A DNA stretch of 64,000 nt from Collinsella aerofaciens (GTDB lineage: Bacteria > Actinomycetota > Coriobacteriia > Coriobacteriales > Coriobacteriaceae): positions 92,180 through 156,179 of the forward strand of contig NZ_JAHONA010000003.1 in NCBI RefSeq assembly GCF_019131995.1, written 5' to 3'. The position numbers and the translations under genes were made by a program. Below are positions 24,387 through 33,776 of the stretch, piece by piece. How positions within the stretch are numbered: the first letter of the stretch is position 1; every line of letters starts with the position of its first letter. The notes beneath the pieces were generated by a model, which searched no databases, was not told where the DNA came from, and saw nothing but the letters and a program-made list of their open reading frames with translations.

Positions 24387-25424
24387 TTAGGCCTTATCCG
24401 ACGGACCGCCAAGGCGGATGCGCGGGTCGAGGAATGCATAGCTAATGTCGACGAGCAGGTTGATCACCATGACGACGACGACGATGAGCGTAACGCCGCC
24501 CATAACGATGGGCCAGTCACGCATGCTAATGGCGCGATAGACCTCATAGCCGATACCGGGCCAGTTAAAGACCGTCTCGGTCAGGATGGCGCCCGAAAGC
24601 ATGCCGCCAAAGTCGACACCAATATAGGTAACGACGGGGATGAGTGCATTCTTAAGCGCATGCTTGATGATGATCGCGCGATTGGAGAGACCCTTGGCTT
24701 TTGCCGTACGGATGTAATCCTGGTTCATGACGTCAAGCAGCTGCGAGCGCATAATGCGTGCAGCATAAGCGGTCGAAACCGAAGCCAGCGTAATGGTCGG
24801 AAGCACATAGTGCATCCAATCCTGATACTGAGAGCTGGCACCGCCGGCACCCGAGATCGGCATGGAGAATGCACCGCCCGTGGCGTCCTTGAGAATGACG
24901 CCAAAGAACAGTTGCAGCAACATACCGAGCCAGAAGGCCGGGACGGCAACGAGGATCGACGTGGTGAGCGTTACCAAAATATCCCAGAAGGAATAACGCT
25001 TTACCGCCGAAATGATACCCGCACCGATACCCATGATTGCCTCGAGCACGATGGCGCACGCGGCAAGTTTGACCGTATACGGATACTTCTGGGCAAAGAT
25101 TTCCGTAACCGGCAGCTTGCGCTGATACGAATTGCCCAGATCGCCATGAAGCAGGCCGTTCATGTAATACAAGTAACGGTCCACGAGCGACGTTTGAACG
25201 GGGTCGCCGTTCTCGTCAAGGATCGCGTTGCCGTCCTCGTCCGACTGGACCAGGTGATAGCGGACGCGAAGCTGAAGCTCCACCTCGGGGGACAGAGCCT
25301 TGTCTCCACCGATCAGCTTGATCGGATCTCCCGGCACGATATTCTGGAGGGCGAACAAAATCAGCGTAACGCCCAAAAACACCGGGATGAACTGAAGCAC
25401 ACGTTTAACGATGTACTTACCCAT
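24387..25424 (-). CDS. oppB: Oligopeptide ABC transporter permease OppB
   Basis: A 345-residue inner-membrane permease. It opens with the family N-terminus MGKYIVKRVLQFIPVFLGVTLILF, followed by a loop of about 80 residues and five further membrane segments; the EAA loop is TAKAKGLSNRAIIIKHALKN. It is separated from oppA by 156 bases containing a GC-rich hairpin that probably reduces readthrough from the highly expressed binding-protein gene. Confidence 0.94.
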   Translation of the reverse strand: MGKYIVKRVLQFIPVFLGVTLILFALQNIVPGDPIKLIGGDKALSPEVELQLRVRYHLVQSDEDGNAILDENGDPVQTSLVDRYLYYMNGLLHGDLGNSYQRKLPVTEIFAQKYPYTVKLAACAIVLEAIMGIGAGIISAVKRYSFWDILVTLTTSILVAVPAFWLGMLLQLFFGVILKDATGGAFSMPISGAGGASSQYQDWMHYVLPTITLASVSTAYAARIMRSQLLDVMNQDYIRTAKAKGLSNRAIIIKHALKNALIPVVTYIGVDFGGMLSGAILTETVFNWPGIGYEVYRAISMRDWPIVMGGVTLIVVVVMVINLLVDISYAFLDPRIRLGGPSDKA

Positions 25425-25454
25425 ACCACTCCCCTATCTAGGGATTAACCTAAA

Positions 25455-25484
25455 TGGGATGCCGATCGCCAGACCGGCATCCCA
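25455..25484 (-). other. Hairpin between oppA and oppB
   Basis: TGGGATGCCG/CGGCATCCCA, 10-bp perfect stem, with only TTT following on the minus strand. A likely partial terminator or 3'-end stabiliser of oppA mRNA. Confidence 0.6.
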
Positions 25485-25580
25485 AAATTACCATCAGCCA
25501 GTTTACCCCAGGTTAGGGAGAACTGTATGTTTCCCATGAGGTCTACGTAAATACTTGACCCTCACGGAAGCTGCAAACTC

Positions 25581-27257
25581 TTAGGCGAGCTCAGCGGTAC
25601 CCAGATCGGCGTGCTTCTGCGGATCGACATAGAGGTGCTTGATGCGATCGGAGCCGGCGATGGTGTGCGTGTAGAACATCACCGGGATGACCGGGCAGTC
25701 GGCAGCGACCATTGCATCGGCCTCCTGCATCTTAGCGACGCGCTCTTCGTCGTCAACCGTGGTACGGGCCTCGTCGACCTTGGCGTCGAACTCGGGGTTG
25801 TTGTAACCAGAGCGGTTGTCGCCACCGAGGGAGTCGGAGTGGAACAGCGGATACAGGAAGTTGTCCATGATCGGGTAGTCAGCAATCCAACCCAGACGAC
25901 CGAACTGATAGTTAAAGTTCTGATACTGCTCGAGCAGGGCAGACCACTCGGGGGTATCGGAGACAGCGGTAACGCCAACCTTGGCGAGGTCGCCGATGAT
26001 GGACTCCATGATCTCCTTGTGGCCACCGTCCTGGTTGTAGGAAAGGGTCACGTTAATGCCACGATCGCCGTTAGCACCAGCGGGAGCAACCTTGTCGAGG
26101 TACTCGTTAGCCTTGTCGACGTCGTAGGCGCAGAACTCCCATGCGCCCTCCTTGTAGCCATCGATGCCCGGAGGAACAATGCCGTCGGCAGGGGTACGGG
26201 TACCCTTGAAGATGGTCTTGCAGATGGCCTCACGGTTGATGGCCAGGGAGATACCCCTGCGCAGGTCGGCGTTGTTGAACGGCTCGGCCGTGTTGTTGCA
26301 GGTCAGGTAGTAGGTGGAAGGCTCGGCGCCGAGCAGCATGCGCTCGCCGTCACCCATGGTGTAGCCGTCCTTGGACACGCCGCGATCCTTCTTGGCAGCG
26401 TCGATCTGAGCAACGGGAACGTCGCAGACATCGAGGTTACCGGCCTGGAACTCCTTGTAAGCGGTCTCCATGTCCTTGATGACCTGGAAGTGGATGCCAT
26501 CGATCTTGGCCTTGTCGCCATAGTAATCGTCGAACTTCTTGAGGTTGATCTCCTGACCATCCTCCCACTTGCCGTCCATCATGAACGGGCCGTTACCGAC
26601 CGGTGCAAGGTAGAAGCTCTTAACATCGGACTCGGCGCACTCGGGAACCGGGGCCAGAGCCGGGTGAGAGGCGACGAAGGGGAAGTCGGCGTAAGCGGAA
26701 GACAGCTTGACGACGAGGGTCTCATCGTCGGGGCAAGTAACACCGCTGAGCTCGGTAGCGTTACCGGCAAGCAGGTCGTCATAGCCCTCGACCATGGAAA
26801 GGTGATAGGAGACCTCGGAAGGGCCGTACTCGGTAGCGATGGCCGACTTGGTGTTGACCAGACGCTCCCAACCGAGCTTGAAGGACTTGGAGGTAACGTC
26901 GTCACCGTTGTGGAACTTGGCCTTCTTGATCTTGAAGGTAAACTCGGTGGCGTCGTCGTTGGCCTCAAAGGACTCGCAAGCCAGCGGAACGATCTCGCCC
27001 TTCTCGGCGTCATAAGAGGTCAGAGCGTCAAAGAGCTGGTACTCGACCTGAGTGCCCTGGTCCTCCTGGACATTGTAGGGGTCGATGCAGACCGGGTTGT
27101 TGATGTAGAAGTTCAGCGTCGAACCGGACTCAGAACCGGAAGCGTCGCCGCCCTTCTTGCCGCATGCGGCAAGAAAAGCCATGGAGCTCGCAGCGAGGGT
27201 GCCGCCAACAAAGGCGCGACGACCCATAACGGGCTGGTGGAACATAGAATCAGCCAT
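25581..27257 (-). CDS. oppA: Oligopeptide-binding lipoprotein OppA
   Basis: A 558-residue extracytoplasmic solute-binding protein (SBP_bac_5 family) that captures peptides for OppBCDF. The N-terminus has a twin-arginine motif (GRRAFVGGT) and a lipobox ending at C32 (AFLAAC), so it is a Tat-type lipoprotein. The ATG at 27257 has AAGGAGG upstream; the upstream frame is open but unsupported. It is first in the operon oppABCDF. The substrate is taken as oligopeptide from the family; a nickel or sugar specificity cannot be excluded by sequence alone. Confidence 0.92.
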   Translation of the reverse strand: MADSMFHQPVMGRRAFVGGTLAASSMAFLAACGKKGGDASGSESGSTLNFYINNPVCIDPYNVQEDQGTQVEYQLFDALTSYDAEKGEIVPLACESFEANDDATEFTFKIKKAKFHNGDDVTSKSFKLGWERLVNTKSAIATEYGPSEVSYHLSMVEGYDDLLAGNATELSGVTCPDDETLVVKLSSAYADFPFVASHPALAPVPECAESDVKSFYLAPVGNGPFMMDGKWEDGQEINLKKFDDYYGDKAKIDGIHFQVIKDMETAYKEFQAGNLDVCDVPVAQIDAAKKDRGVSKDGYTMGDGERMLLGAEPSTYYLTCNNTAEPFNNADLRRGISLAINREAICKTIFKGTRTPADGIVPPGIDGYKEGAWEFCAYDVDKANEYLDKVAPAGANGDRGINVTLSYNQDGGHKEIMESIIGDLAKVGVTAVSDTPEWSALLEQYQNFNYQFGRLGWIADYPIMDNFLYPLFHSDSLGGDNRSGYNNPEFDAKVDEARTTVDDEERVAKMQEADAMVAADCPVIPVMFYTHTIAGSDRIKHLYVDPQKHADLGTAELA

Positions 27258-27356
27258 GCCATCCTCCTTATGAGATAGGACAAAGAAATGTTCAGTCGGA
27301 CACATATCGAGACAATCCGATCCGAACCATCAAAACGCCGCCCGCTGCAATGGCTG

Positions 27357-27385
27357 GTTATGCACAACGGTCCAACGTTTTGCAA
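27357..27385 (-). promoter_or_regulatory. Candidate opp promoter with AAAACGTT motif
   Basis: TTGCAA (27380-27385), 17 bases, CATAAC (27357-27362) on the minus strand. The spacer begins within GCAAAACGTTGG (27372-27383), the motif also seen before gap, nrdD and the sialate operon. Confidence 0.4.
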
Positions 27386-27499
27386 TACATTAGCGCATTT
27401 TATGCACGATTTGGGGCTAATTCCGGTTAACGGTCGAGAATTTCTTTAGTTAGGCGAAGTATGTGGGGATATTTTGACTCTGTTACAAATATGTAAACA

Positions 27500-27529
27500 A
27501 AAAGGGTCCCGCACTTGCGGAACCCTTTT
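27500..27529 (-). terminator. Terminator of secG
   Basis: A 12-pair stem with one mismatch (AAAAGGGT...ACCCTTTT) followed by TTTTTGTTT on the minus strand. Confidence 0.88.
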
Positions 27530-27552
27530 CAAGTATTTTATGCGGCTCGTGC

Positions 27553-27807
27553 TTAGTAGCCCACGATGCCCTGCGGGAAGAAGAACATGCACAGCACGAC
27601 GCACACGGCAAACACGACAGCCATGATGACAGTCAGGCGGTCAAGGTTCTGCTCCATAACGCCTGTGGCTGAGCTGGAGTTATACAGCGAGCTAGCAATC
27701 ATATCCGAAACGCCGGTACCCTTACCGGAATGCATCAGGACGAGAATCGTCAGCGCCACGGCAGAAACAGCCCAAACGACAAACAGAAGAATCTGGAACG
27801 GACCCAT
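27553..27807 (-). CDS. secG: Protein translocase subunit SecG
   Basis: An 84-residue membrane protein with two helices (about 4-24 and 58-78) and the connecting loop LMHSGKGTGVSDMIASSLYNSS typical of SecG, the accessory subunit of the SecYEG channel. AAGGAG lies upstream of the ATG. It follows the glycolytic genes as in other actinobacteria but is separated by a terminator, so it has its own promoter. Confidence 0.93.
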   Translation of the reverse strand: MGPFQILLFVVWAVSAVALTILVLMHSGKGTGVSDMIASSLYNSSSATGVMEQNLDRLTVIMAVVFAVCVVLCMFFFPQGIVGY

Positions 27808-27914
27808 AGATAAGCTCCTTAATAGAACAGTTTAAACTCCAGTACTGTACCACAATCCCCAGCACTCACCCACCCGCCATTTAGGTACGGGGTAGAAATG
27901 GCAGAAATATTAAA

Positions 27915-27946
27915 AAGGGGGTTGTCCGGTCGTGGACAACCCCCTT
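27915..27946 (-). terminator. Terminator of the gap-pgk-tpiA-gpmI operon
   Basis: A perfect 13-bp stem (27915-27927 with 27934-27946) with TTTTTA after it on the minus strand. Confidence 0.88.
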
Positions 27947-27971
27947 ACTAGAAAACGGTATTTGTTTTCTA

Positions 27972-29525
27972 TTAGGCCTCGATGGCGAGCACGCGACCCG
28001 TCATCTCGGCGGAAGGCTCAATACCAGCCATGGTGAGCATAGTCGGAGCGATATCGGAGAGACGACCGTCCTCGATACCGGTGAGCTTGGCCTTCTCATC
28101 AACGATGATGAACGGCACACGGTTGGTGGTGTGAGCCGTGAACGGATGCTTGGAACCGTCGGAAGCAACGTCAAACATGTGGTCGGCGTTGCCGTGGTCG
28201 GCGGTAATCAGCGCAAAGCCACCCTTGGCGAGAATCGCCGGGACAACCTTGGACAGGGCATCGTCAACAGCCTCGACGGCCTTAACGGCGGCGTCGAAGA
28301 CACCGGTGTGACCAACCATGTCGCAGTTTGCGAAGTTCACGATGTAGAAATCAGCGCGATCCTCGTTGATGGCAGCGACGAGCTTCTCGGTAACCTCGGG
28401 AGCGCTCATCTCAGGCTGCAGATCGTAGGTAGCGACCTTGGGGGAAGCGACGAGCACGCGCTCCTCGCCCTCCTTGGGCTCCTCGATGCCGCCGTTGAGA
28501 AAGAACGTCACGTGGGCGTACTTCTCGGTCTCGGCGGTGTGCAGCTGCTTCAGGCCATTGGCGGCGATAACGTCGGCCAGAACGTTCTCGGGGAACGTCT
28601 TGGGGAAGGCGACCTCGACGTCAAACGTCGGATCGTACTCGGTCATCGTCACAAAGTGCGAAAGCTTGATCTGCTCGCGCTCAAAGCCGTCGAACTCCTT
28701 GTCCGTGAACACGCGGGTCATCTGACGAGCGCGGTCGGGACGGAAGTTGAAGAAGATAGCCGCGTCGCCCTCGTGGATGCCCTCGTTGTGGGCAGCGAAG
28801 GGCTCGACGAACTCGTCGCCGCGCGAATCCTTCTCGTAGTAGGCCTTGATACCGGCAACGGGGTCGACATCGGCATCGGACGCGTTGACCATGACGTCGT
28901 AGGCGCGCTGGATGCGCTCCCAACGATTATCGCGGTCCATGGCCCAATAACGGCCCGAGACGGTGGCAACGCGAGCGTCGCAACCGGTCTCCTCGGAGAT
29001 CTTGGCCAGGAAGGCGCAGAACTCACTCATGTAGCCAGCGCCGGACTGCGGGTCAACGTCGCGGCCATCCATGAAGGCGTGGACGCGAACGGTCTTGACA
29101 CCGTGCTCGGCAGCCATCTTGACCAGAGCCTCGACGTGGTTCATGTGAGAATGAACACCGCCAGGGCTCATAAGGCCCATGAGGTGAAGAGTCTTGCCGT
29201 CAGCCTTGACGTCGTCCATAGCCTTGACGAAGACCTCGTTCTTGGCGATGGAGCCGTCCTTGATGGCGTTGTTGATGCGCGAAAGCTCCTGGAACACGAT
29301 GCGGCCGGCACCGATGTTGAGGTGACCCACCTCGGAGTTGCCCATCTGGCCATCGGGAAGACCCACGTCCTCGCCCGAAGCGCCGAGCGTGGTGTGGGGG
29401 TACTTCTCATACAGGCTGTCAAGGAAGGGCGTCTTGGCAGCGGCGACGGCGTTCTCGCCATCGGCCGGAGCCAGGCCGCAACCATCCATGATGATCAGGA
29501 GTGCAGGAAGATGACGCTGTGCCAT
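27972..29525 (-). CDS. gpmI: 2,3-bisphosphoglycerate-independent phosphoglycerate mutase
   Basis: A 517-residue iPGM of the alkaline phosphatase superfamily, converting 3- to 2-phosphoglycerate with two Mn ions. The N-terminal metal motif LLIIMDGCG and the phosphoserine S64 in GQMGNSEVGH are clear, as are FMDGRDVDP, FNFRPDRARQ and the second metal group ITADHGNADHM. It starts 5 bases after the tpiA stop. Confidence 0.97.
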   Translation of the reverse strand: MAQRHLPALLIIMDGCGLAPADGENAVAAAKTPFLDSLYEKYPHTTLGASGEDVGLPDGQMGNSEVGHLNIGAGRIVFQELSRINNAIKDGSIAKNEVFVKAMDDVKADGKTLHLMGLMSPGGVHSHMNHVEALVKMAAEHGVKTVRVHAFMDGRDVDPQSGAGYMSEFCAFLAKISEETGCDARVATVSGRYWAMDRDNRWERIQRAYDVMVNASDADVDPVAGIKAYYEKDSRGDEFVEPFAAHNEGIHEGDAAIFFNFRPDRARQMTRVFTDKEFDGFEREQIKLSHFVTMTEYDPTFDVEVAFPKTFPENVLADVIAANGLKQLHTAETEKYAHVTFFLNGGIEEPKEGEERVLVASPKVATYDLQPEMSAPEVTEKLVAAINEDRADFYIVNFANCDMVGHTGVFDAAVKAVEAVDDALSKVVPAILAKGGFALITADHGNADHMFDVASDGSKHPFTAHTTNRVPFIIVDEKAKLTGIEDGRLSDIAPTMLTMAGIEPSAEMTGRVLAIEA

Positions 29526-29530
29526 ATGTC

Positions 29531-30298
29531 CTACTCGCCTGCCTTGACGACCATAGAAGCGAAGTCGGCAGCCTTGAGCGAAGCGCCGCCCACAAGGGCG
29601 CCATCAACGTCGGGCTTGGCGACGAGCTCGGCGATGTTGCCGGGCTTAGCGGAACCACCGTACAGGACGCGGATGCCGTTAGCGAGCTCCTCGCCGAACA
29701 TCTCCTTGAGGGTCTCACGGATAGCGCCGCAGACCTCCTGAGCGTCCTCGGCGGTAGCGGTCTTGCCGGTGCCGATGGCCCAGATGGGCTCGTAGGCGAC
29801 GACGACCTGCTTGGGGCAGGTGATCTCAAGACCAGCAAGGCCAGCCTTGACCTGGTTCACGACGTGCTCGACATAGGTACCAGCCTCGCGAACCTCGAGG
29901 GACTCGCCGCAGCAGAAGACGGGAACAAGGCCGGCGGCAACGAGAGCCTTAGCCTTCTTGTTCTGGTCCTCGTCGGTCTCGTGGAAGTAGTCGCGACGCT
30001 CGGAGTGACCGATGATGCAGTAGGTGCAGCCAGCGGACTTGAGCATGTCGCAAGAGGACTCACCGGTGAAGGCACCCTTGGCCTCCCAGTACACGTTCTG
30101 TGCACCGAGGGCGATGGGGGCAGCCTGAATGCGGTCATGAACCGTGGTGATGTCGATGGTCGGAGGGCAGACGAGCACCTCGACGCCAGCCGGAACCTCG
30201 GGCAGAGCCTGAGCCAGCTCGTCGGCGAGCTTGGCAGCCTCGGCGACGTCGTTGTTCATCTTCCAGTTACCAGCGATAAGAAGGGTGCGATTAGGCAT
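29531..30298 (-). CDS. tpiA: Triosephosphate isomerase
   Basis: A 255-residue TIM barrel. Catalytic residues are K13 (GNWKMN), H98 (IIGHSERR) and E170 (VAYEPIWAIGTG); the phosphate loop YGGSAKPGN is present. The ATG at 30298 lies inside the last codons of pgk, an 8-base overlap, with GGAGG 10 bases upstream, so translation is coupled to pgk. Confidence 0.97.
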   Translation of the reverse strand: MPNRTLLIAGNWKMNNDVAEAAKLADELAQALPEVPAGVEVLVCPPTIDITTVHDRIQAAPIALGAQNVYWEAKGAFTGESSCDMLKSAGCTYCIIGHSERRDYFHETDEDQNKKAKALVAAGLVPVFCCGESLEVREAGTYVEHVVNQVKAGLAGLEITCPKQVVVAYEPIWAIGTGKTATAEDAQEVCGAIRETLKEMFGEELANGIRVLYGGSAKPGNIAELVAKPDVDGALVGGASLKAADFASMVVKAGE

Positions 30299-31481
30299 CG
30301 AGAAGCGCCTCCACTCCGGGCAGGGCCTTACCCTCGACGAGCTCCATGGAAGCGCCACCACCGGTGGAGATCCAGCTCATCTTGTCGGCCAGGTTGAACT
30401 TGTTGACAGCTGCGACAGAGTCGCCACCGCCGATGATCGAGGTGCAGTCGGCCTCGGCGACAGCCTCGGCGATAGCCTGGGTGCCGTGAGCGAAGTTATC
30501 GAACTCGAAGACGCCCATGGGGCCATTCCAGAACACGGTCTTGGCGCCCTTGACGGCCTCGGCGTAGAGCTCCTCGGTCTTGGGGCCGATGTCCATGCCC
30601 TCACGATCGTCGGGGATAGCGTCGGAAGCGACAACCTCGGGGACAGCGTCCTCGCCAAAGTGATCGGCAACGCGGTTGTCGATGGGGAGCAGGATCTTGA
30701 CGCCCTTCTCCTCGGCCTTCTTGAGCATCTCGCCAGCGCGCTCGACCCAGTCCTCTTCCTTGAGGGACTGACCGACGGACAGGCCCTGAGCCAGGAAGAA
30801 CGTGTAGGCCATACCGCCACCGATGATCAGGGTGTCAGCGGAGTCGATGAGGTGATCGAGAACGCCGATCTTGGAGGAAACCTTGGAACCGCCGACGATA
30901 GCGACGAAGGGGCGCTCGGGCTCGGCGAAGATGCCGGTCAGCGTGTCGACCTCCTTCTCGAGCAGGAAGCCGGCGACGGCAGGCAGGTAAGCGGCGGGGC
31001 CCACGACGGAACCCTGGGCGCGGTGAGCGGTGCCGAAGGCATCGAGAACGAAGACGTCACCATAGGAAGCGAGCTTCTTGGCGATCTCGGGATCGTTCTT
31101 CTTCTCGCGCTTATCGAAGCGGACGTTCTCGAGAACGAGAACCTTGCCCGGCTCGACGGCAGCGACGGCCTCGGCAGCCTTCTCGCCGTAAGTGTCGGCG
31201 ACAAAGGCAACGTCGAGACCAGAGAGCTCGGCGAGCTTCTTGGCGACAGGCTCAAGGGAGAGCTCAGGCTGGAAGCCGGTGCCATCGGGACGGCCGAGGT
31301 GGCTCATGAGGATGACGCGAGCGTTGTGCTCAACGAGATAGTTGATGGTGGGCAGGGCAGCCTTGATACGGGTGGTGTCGCCAACGACGCCATCCTTGAT
31401 AGGCACGTTGAAGTCAACGCGGACGAGAACGCGCTTGCCGTCGACATCGATGTCGCGGACGGTCTTCTTGGTAAAGGCCAT
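30291..31481 (-). CDS. pgk: Phosphoglycerate kinase
   Basis: A 396-residue monomeric kinase that makes ATP and 3-phosphoglycerate. The N-domain substrate motif LVRVDFNVPI, the SHLGRPDG loop, and the C-domain nucleotide motif STGGGASMELVEGK are intact. The ATG at 31481 has AAAGG upstream; a longer open frame has no homology. A terminator-like hairpin separates it from gap. Confidence 0.97.
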   Translation of the reverse strand: MAFTKKTVRDIDVDGKRVLVRVDFNVPIKDGVVGDTTRIKAALPTINYLVEHNARVILMSHLGRPDGTGFQPELSLEPVAKKLAELSGLDVAFVADTYGEKAAEAVAAVEPGKVLVLENVRFDKREKKNDPEIAKKLASYGDVFVLDAFGTAHRAQGSVVGPAAYLPAVAGFLLEKEVDTLTGIFAEPERPFVAIVGGSKVSSKIGVLDHLIDSADTLIIGGGMAYTFFLAQGLSVGQSLKEEDWVERAGEMLKKAEEKGVKILLPIDNRVADHFGEDAVPEVVASDAIPDDREGMDIGPKTEELYAEAVKGAKTVFWNGPMGVFEFDNFAHGTQAIAEAVAEADCTSIIGGGDSVAAVNKFNLADKMSWISTGGGASMELVEGKALPGVEALLDA

Positions 31482-31543
31482 GTTTGCTTCTACCTTTCGT
31501 ACGTGTCTGCCTCCCATTACGGCAGACGATTTCCTATAAAAAT

Positions 31544-31581
31544 GGCGCGACCCTAGGGTGTAAGCCCTATAAGGCCGCGCC
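31544..31581 (-). other. Terminator-like hairpin between gap and pgk
   Basis: GGCGCG/CGCGCC (31544-31549, 31576-31581) enclose a CCCTA/TAGGG pair; ATTTTTAT follows on the minus strand. It probably terminates part of the gap transcripts, so that gap is made in excess of pgk-tpiA-gpmI. Confidence 0.65.
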
Positions 31582-31621
31582 CTTCTTTAGACGCTCAACG
31601 AGCTATTCGCTAAAAGCTAAA

Positions 31622-32647
31622 TTAAGCAACGAACTTCTCGAAGTACTTGATGGTGCGGACCATCTGAGAGGTGTAAGAGTTCTCGTTGTCGTACCAAGAG
31701 GTGACCTGAACGAGGGTCTGGCCGTTGCCGAGGTCAGAGCACATGGTCTGAGTGGCGTCGAAGATGGAGCCGTGGGTCTCGCCGATGATGTCGGTGGAGA
31801 CGATGTCGTCCTCGTTGTAACCGAAGGTCTCGGAGATGGTGGCAGCGTAGGCCTTCATAGCGGCGTTGACCTCGTCGACGGTGACCTTCTTGTCAACGAC
31901 AGCGTAGAGGTTGGTGATGGAGCCGGTCGGCGTCGGGACGCGCTGGGCAGCACCGATGAGCTTACCGTTGAGCTCGGGGAGAACCAGGCCGATAGCCTTG
32001 GCAGCACCGGTGGTGTTGGGGACGATGTTGACGGCGCAGGCGCGGCTACGACGCTTGTTGCCCTTGCGCTGCGGGCCGTCGAGCGGCATCTGGTCGCCGG
32101 TCCAGGCGTGAATGGTGGTCATGATGCCGGACACGATGGGAGCGAAGTCGTTCAGACCCTTGGCCATCGGAGCGAGGCAGTTGGTGGTGCAGGAAGCAGC
32201 GGAGATGATGTTGTCCTCAGCGGTCAGCGTCTCATGGTTGACGTTGTACACGATGGTGGGCAGATCGCTGCCGGCCGGAGCGGAGATGACGACCTTCTTG
32301 GCGCCAGCGTTGATGTGGGCCTGAGCCTTAGCCTTGCTGGTGTAGAAGCCGGTGCACTCGAGAACGACGTCGACGTCGAGGTCGCCCCAAGGCAGGTTGT
32401 TGGCGTCGGCCTCCTTGTAGATCTTGATCTCCTTGCCGTCAACGGTGATGGAATCCTCGCCAGCAACGACCTCGTGATCGCGAGCGTAGTTGCCCTGCGT
32501 GGAGTCGTACTTCAGCAGGTAAGCGAGCATATCGGGAGAGGTGAGGTCGTTGATAGCGACGATCTCGGAGCCCTCATGACCGAACATCTGACGGAAAGCC
32601 AGACGACCGATGCGACCGAAGCCGTTAATAGCAACCTTTACTGCCAT
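31622..32647 (-). CDS. gap: Glyceraldehyde-3-phosphate dehydrogenase
   Basis: A 341-residue NAD-dependent GAPDH. The Rossmann start [16 protein letters not shown], the catalytic C153 in [12 protein letters not shown], and AINDL with the Asp that selects NAD over NADP (D34) are present. AAAGGAG precedes the ATG at 32647; the longer open frame is unsupported. It is first in the gap-pgk-tpiA-gpmI series, with palindromic sites in the 190 bases upstream. Confidence 0.97.
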   Translation of the reverse strand: MAVKVAINGFGRIGRLAFRQMFGHEGSEIVAINDLTSPDMLAYLLKYDSTQGNYARDHEVVAGEDSITVDGKEIKIYKEADANNLPWGDLDVDVVLECTGFYTSKAKAQAHINAGAKKVVISAPAGSDLPTIVYNVNHETLTAEDNIISAASCTTNCLAPMAKGLNDFAPIVSGIMTTIHAWTGDQMPLDGPQRKGNKRRSRACAVNIVPNTTGAAKAIGLVLPELNGKLIGAAQRVPTPTGSITNLYAVVDKKVTVDEVNAAMKAYAATISETFGYNEDDIVSTDIIGETHGSIFDATQTMCSDLGNGQTLVQVTSWYDNENSYTSQMVRTIKYFEKFVA

Positions 32648-32781
32648 TGTGTCTCCTTTCGTAAGGCCCCCGCGAGCTACAGCGCCCGCCGTTGAGGCCC
32701 ACAAACTAACCACTCGCCTAATATACCTTTTTTTTGACTTGAATTTCACGAGAATGCTCGAAATTGAAAATCAAATTTACG

Positions 32782-32795
32782 TTAAAACGTTTTAA
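32782..32795. promoter_or_regulatory. Palindromic operator candidate upstream of gap
   Basis: TTAAAACGTTTTAA is a perfect 14-base palindrome with a central CG, like operators of LacI-family regulators (CcpA, PurR type). It lies 135 bases before the gap start. A second imperfect dyad (AATTTC...GAAATT around CGAG-AATG-CTCG, about 32743-32766) lies closer to the gene. Confidence 0.4.
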
Positions 32796-32840
32796 AGAGT
32801 AAAACAGCAGTTCAATCCCTATATAAGCAGTTTCGTTCAA

Positions 32841-33770
32841 CTACCTGTTTGCTTCAATGAGCTTTTCAAGCCTCAAAACGCGATGGTACAGGGCAGACTT
32901 CGACAAGGGAGGGTCAGCCATCTCCCCCAGATCGCGCAGTGACAGATCGGGATAGCGCTCGCGCAGGTCGCAAAAGACCGCCAAGGCGTCCGGAAGCGTG
33001 TCGCGCAAACCCCGCTGTTCGAGCTCATCGATCAACGCAAGCTGATGCTGGGCGGCACCCGCACTTCTGGTCTGGTTGGCGAGCTCGGCGTTCACGCGAC
33101 GGTTTACGTCGTTCTTAACCAATTTGACCGCGCGCGCTTCCTCGATCTCGGCAACGCTGCGCTTGGCACCGACCAGCTTTAGGAGCTGCTCGATCTCCTC
33201 GGCGCTCTTAATGTACACGGCATATGACCCCCGCCGTGCATTAACACGAGCATGGACCCCAATCTGCTCCAACAGATCGCAAAGCCCCTTGGCATATTGC
33301 TCTCCCTGCACCGCGATCTCCAAATGAAAATCGCCGCGTGGATCGGCCACGAAGCCGCCCGCGATGAGCGCGCCGCGGATATAGGCAAGCCTGCAGCAGG
33401 GACGGGCAACGATATGCCGGGGCACGCCGGCGACAAGTCCTCCCCTGCGGTCGAGGATGCCCAGCAGCACCAGAGCCTTATCCAGGTCTGGCTGATCAGG
33501 CAAGGTGATGAGGTAGTTTCGAACCTTATGCAATACAGATTTACGAACGGTGAATTCCGTTTTGAGCTTAAGGATGCGATGCGTCAGTGTGATCATCGTG
33601 CGCGCGACGGCGCCCGTCTCGGTCGCGACCGTCAAACGATACCGCCCGGAGCCGGCCAGCGAAAGTGTACCGCTCACACGCGTCAGGGCGGCAAGCGTCG
33701 ACAAATCGCAGTATTCACATTCGGGTTCGCAGCGCGCGAGCTCGTCACGCACCTCGGCGGTAAACGACAT
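32841..33770 (-). CDS. whiA: WhiA family DNA-binding protein
   Basis: A 309-residue WhiA, a protein with an N-terminal LAGLIDADG-like fold and a C-terminal helix-turn-helix (LSLRDLGEMADPPLSKSALYHRVLRLEKL). In streptomycetes it activates sporulation septation; in non-sporulating Gram-positives it affects cell division and chromosome segregation. It starts 6 bases after the rapZ stop; the yvcK gene that commonly separates the two is not here. Confidence 0.95.
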   Translation of the reverse strand: MSFTAEVRDELARCEPECEYCDLSTLAALTRVSGTLSLAGSGRYRLTVATETGAVARTMITLTHRILKLKTEFTVRKSVLHKVRNYLITLPDQPDLDKALVLLGILDRRGGLVAGVPRHIVARPCCRLAYIRGALIAGGFVADPRGDFHLEIAVQGEQYAKGLCDLLEQIGVHARVNARRGSYAVYIKSAEEIEQLLKLVGAKRSVAEIEEARAVKLVKNDVNRRVNAELANQTRSAGAAQHQLALIDELEQRGLRDTLPDALAVFCDLRERYPDLSLRDLGEMADPPLSKSALYHRVLRLEKLIEANR

Positions 33771-33776
33771 GCAAGC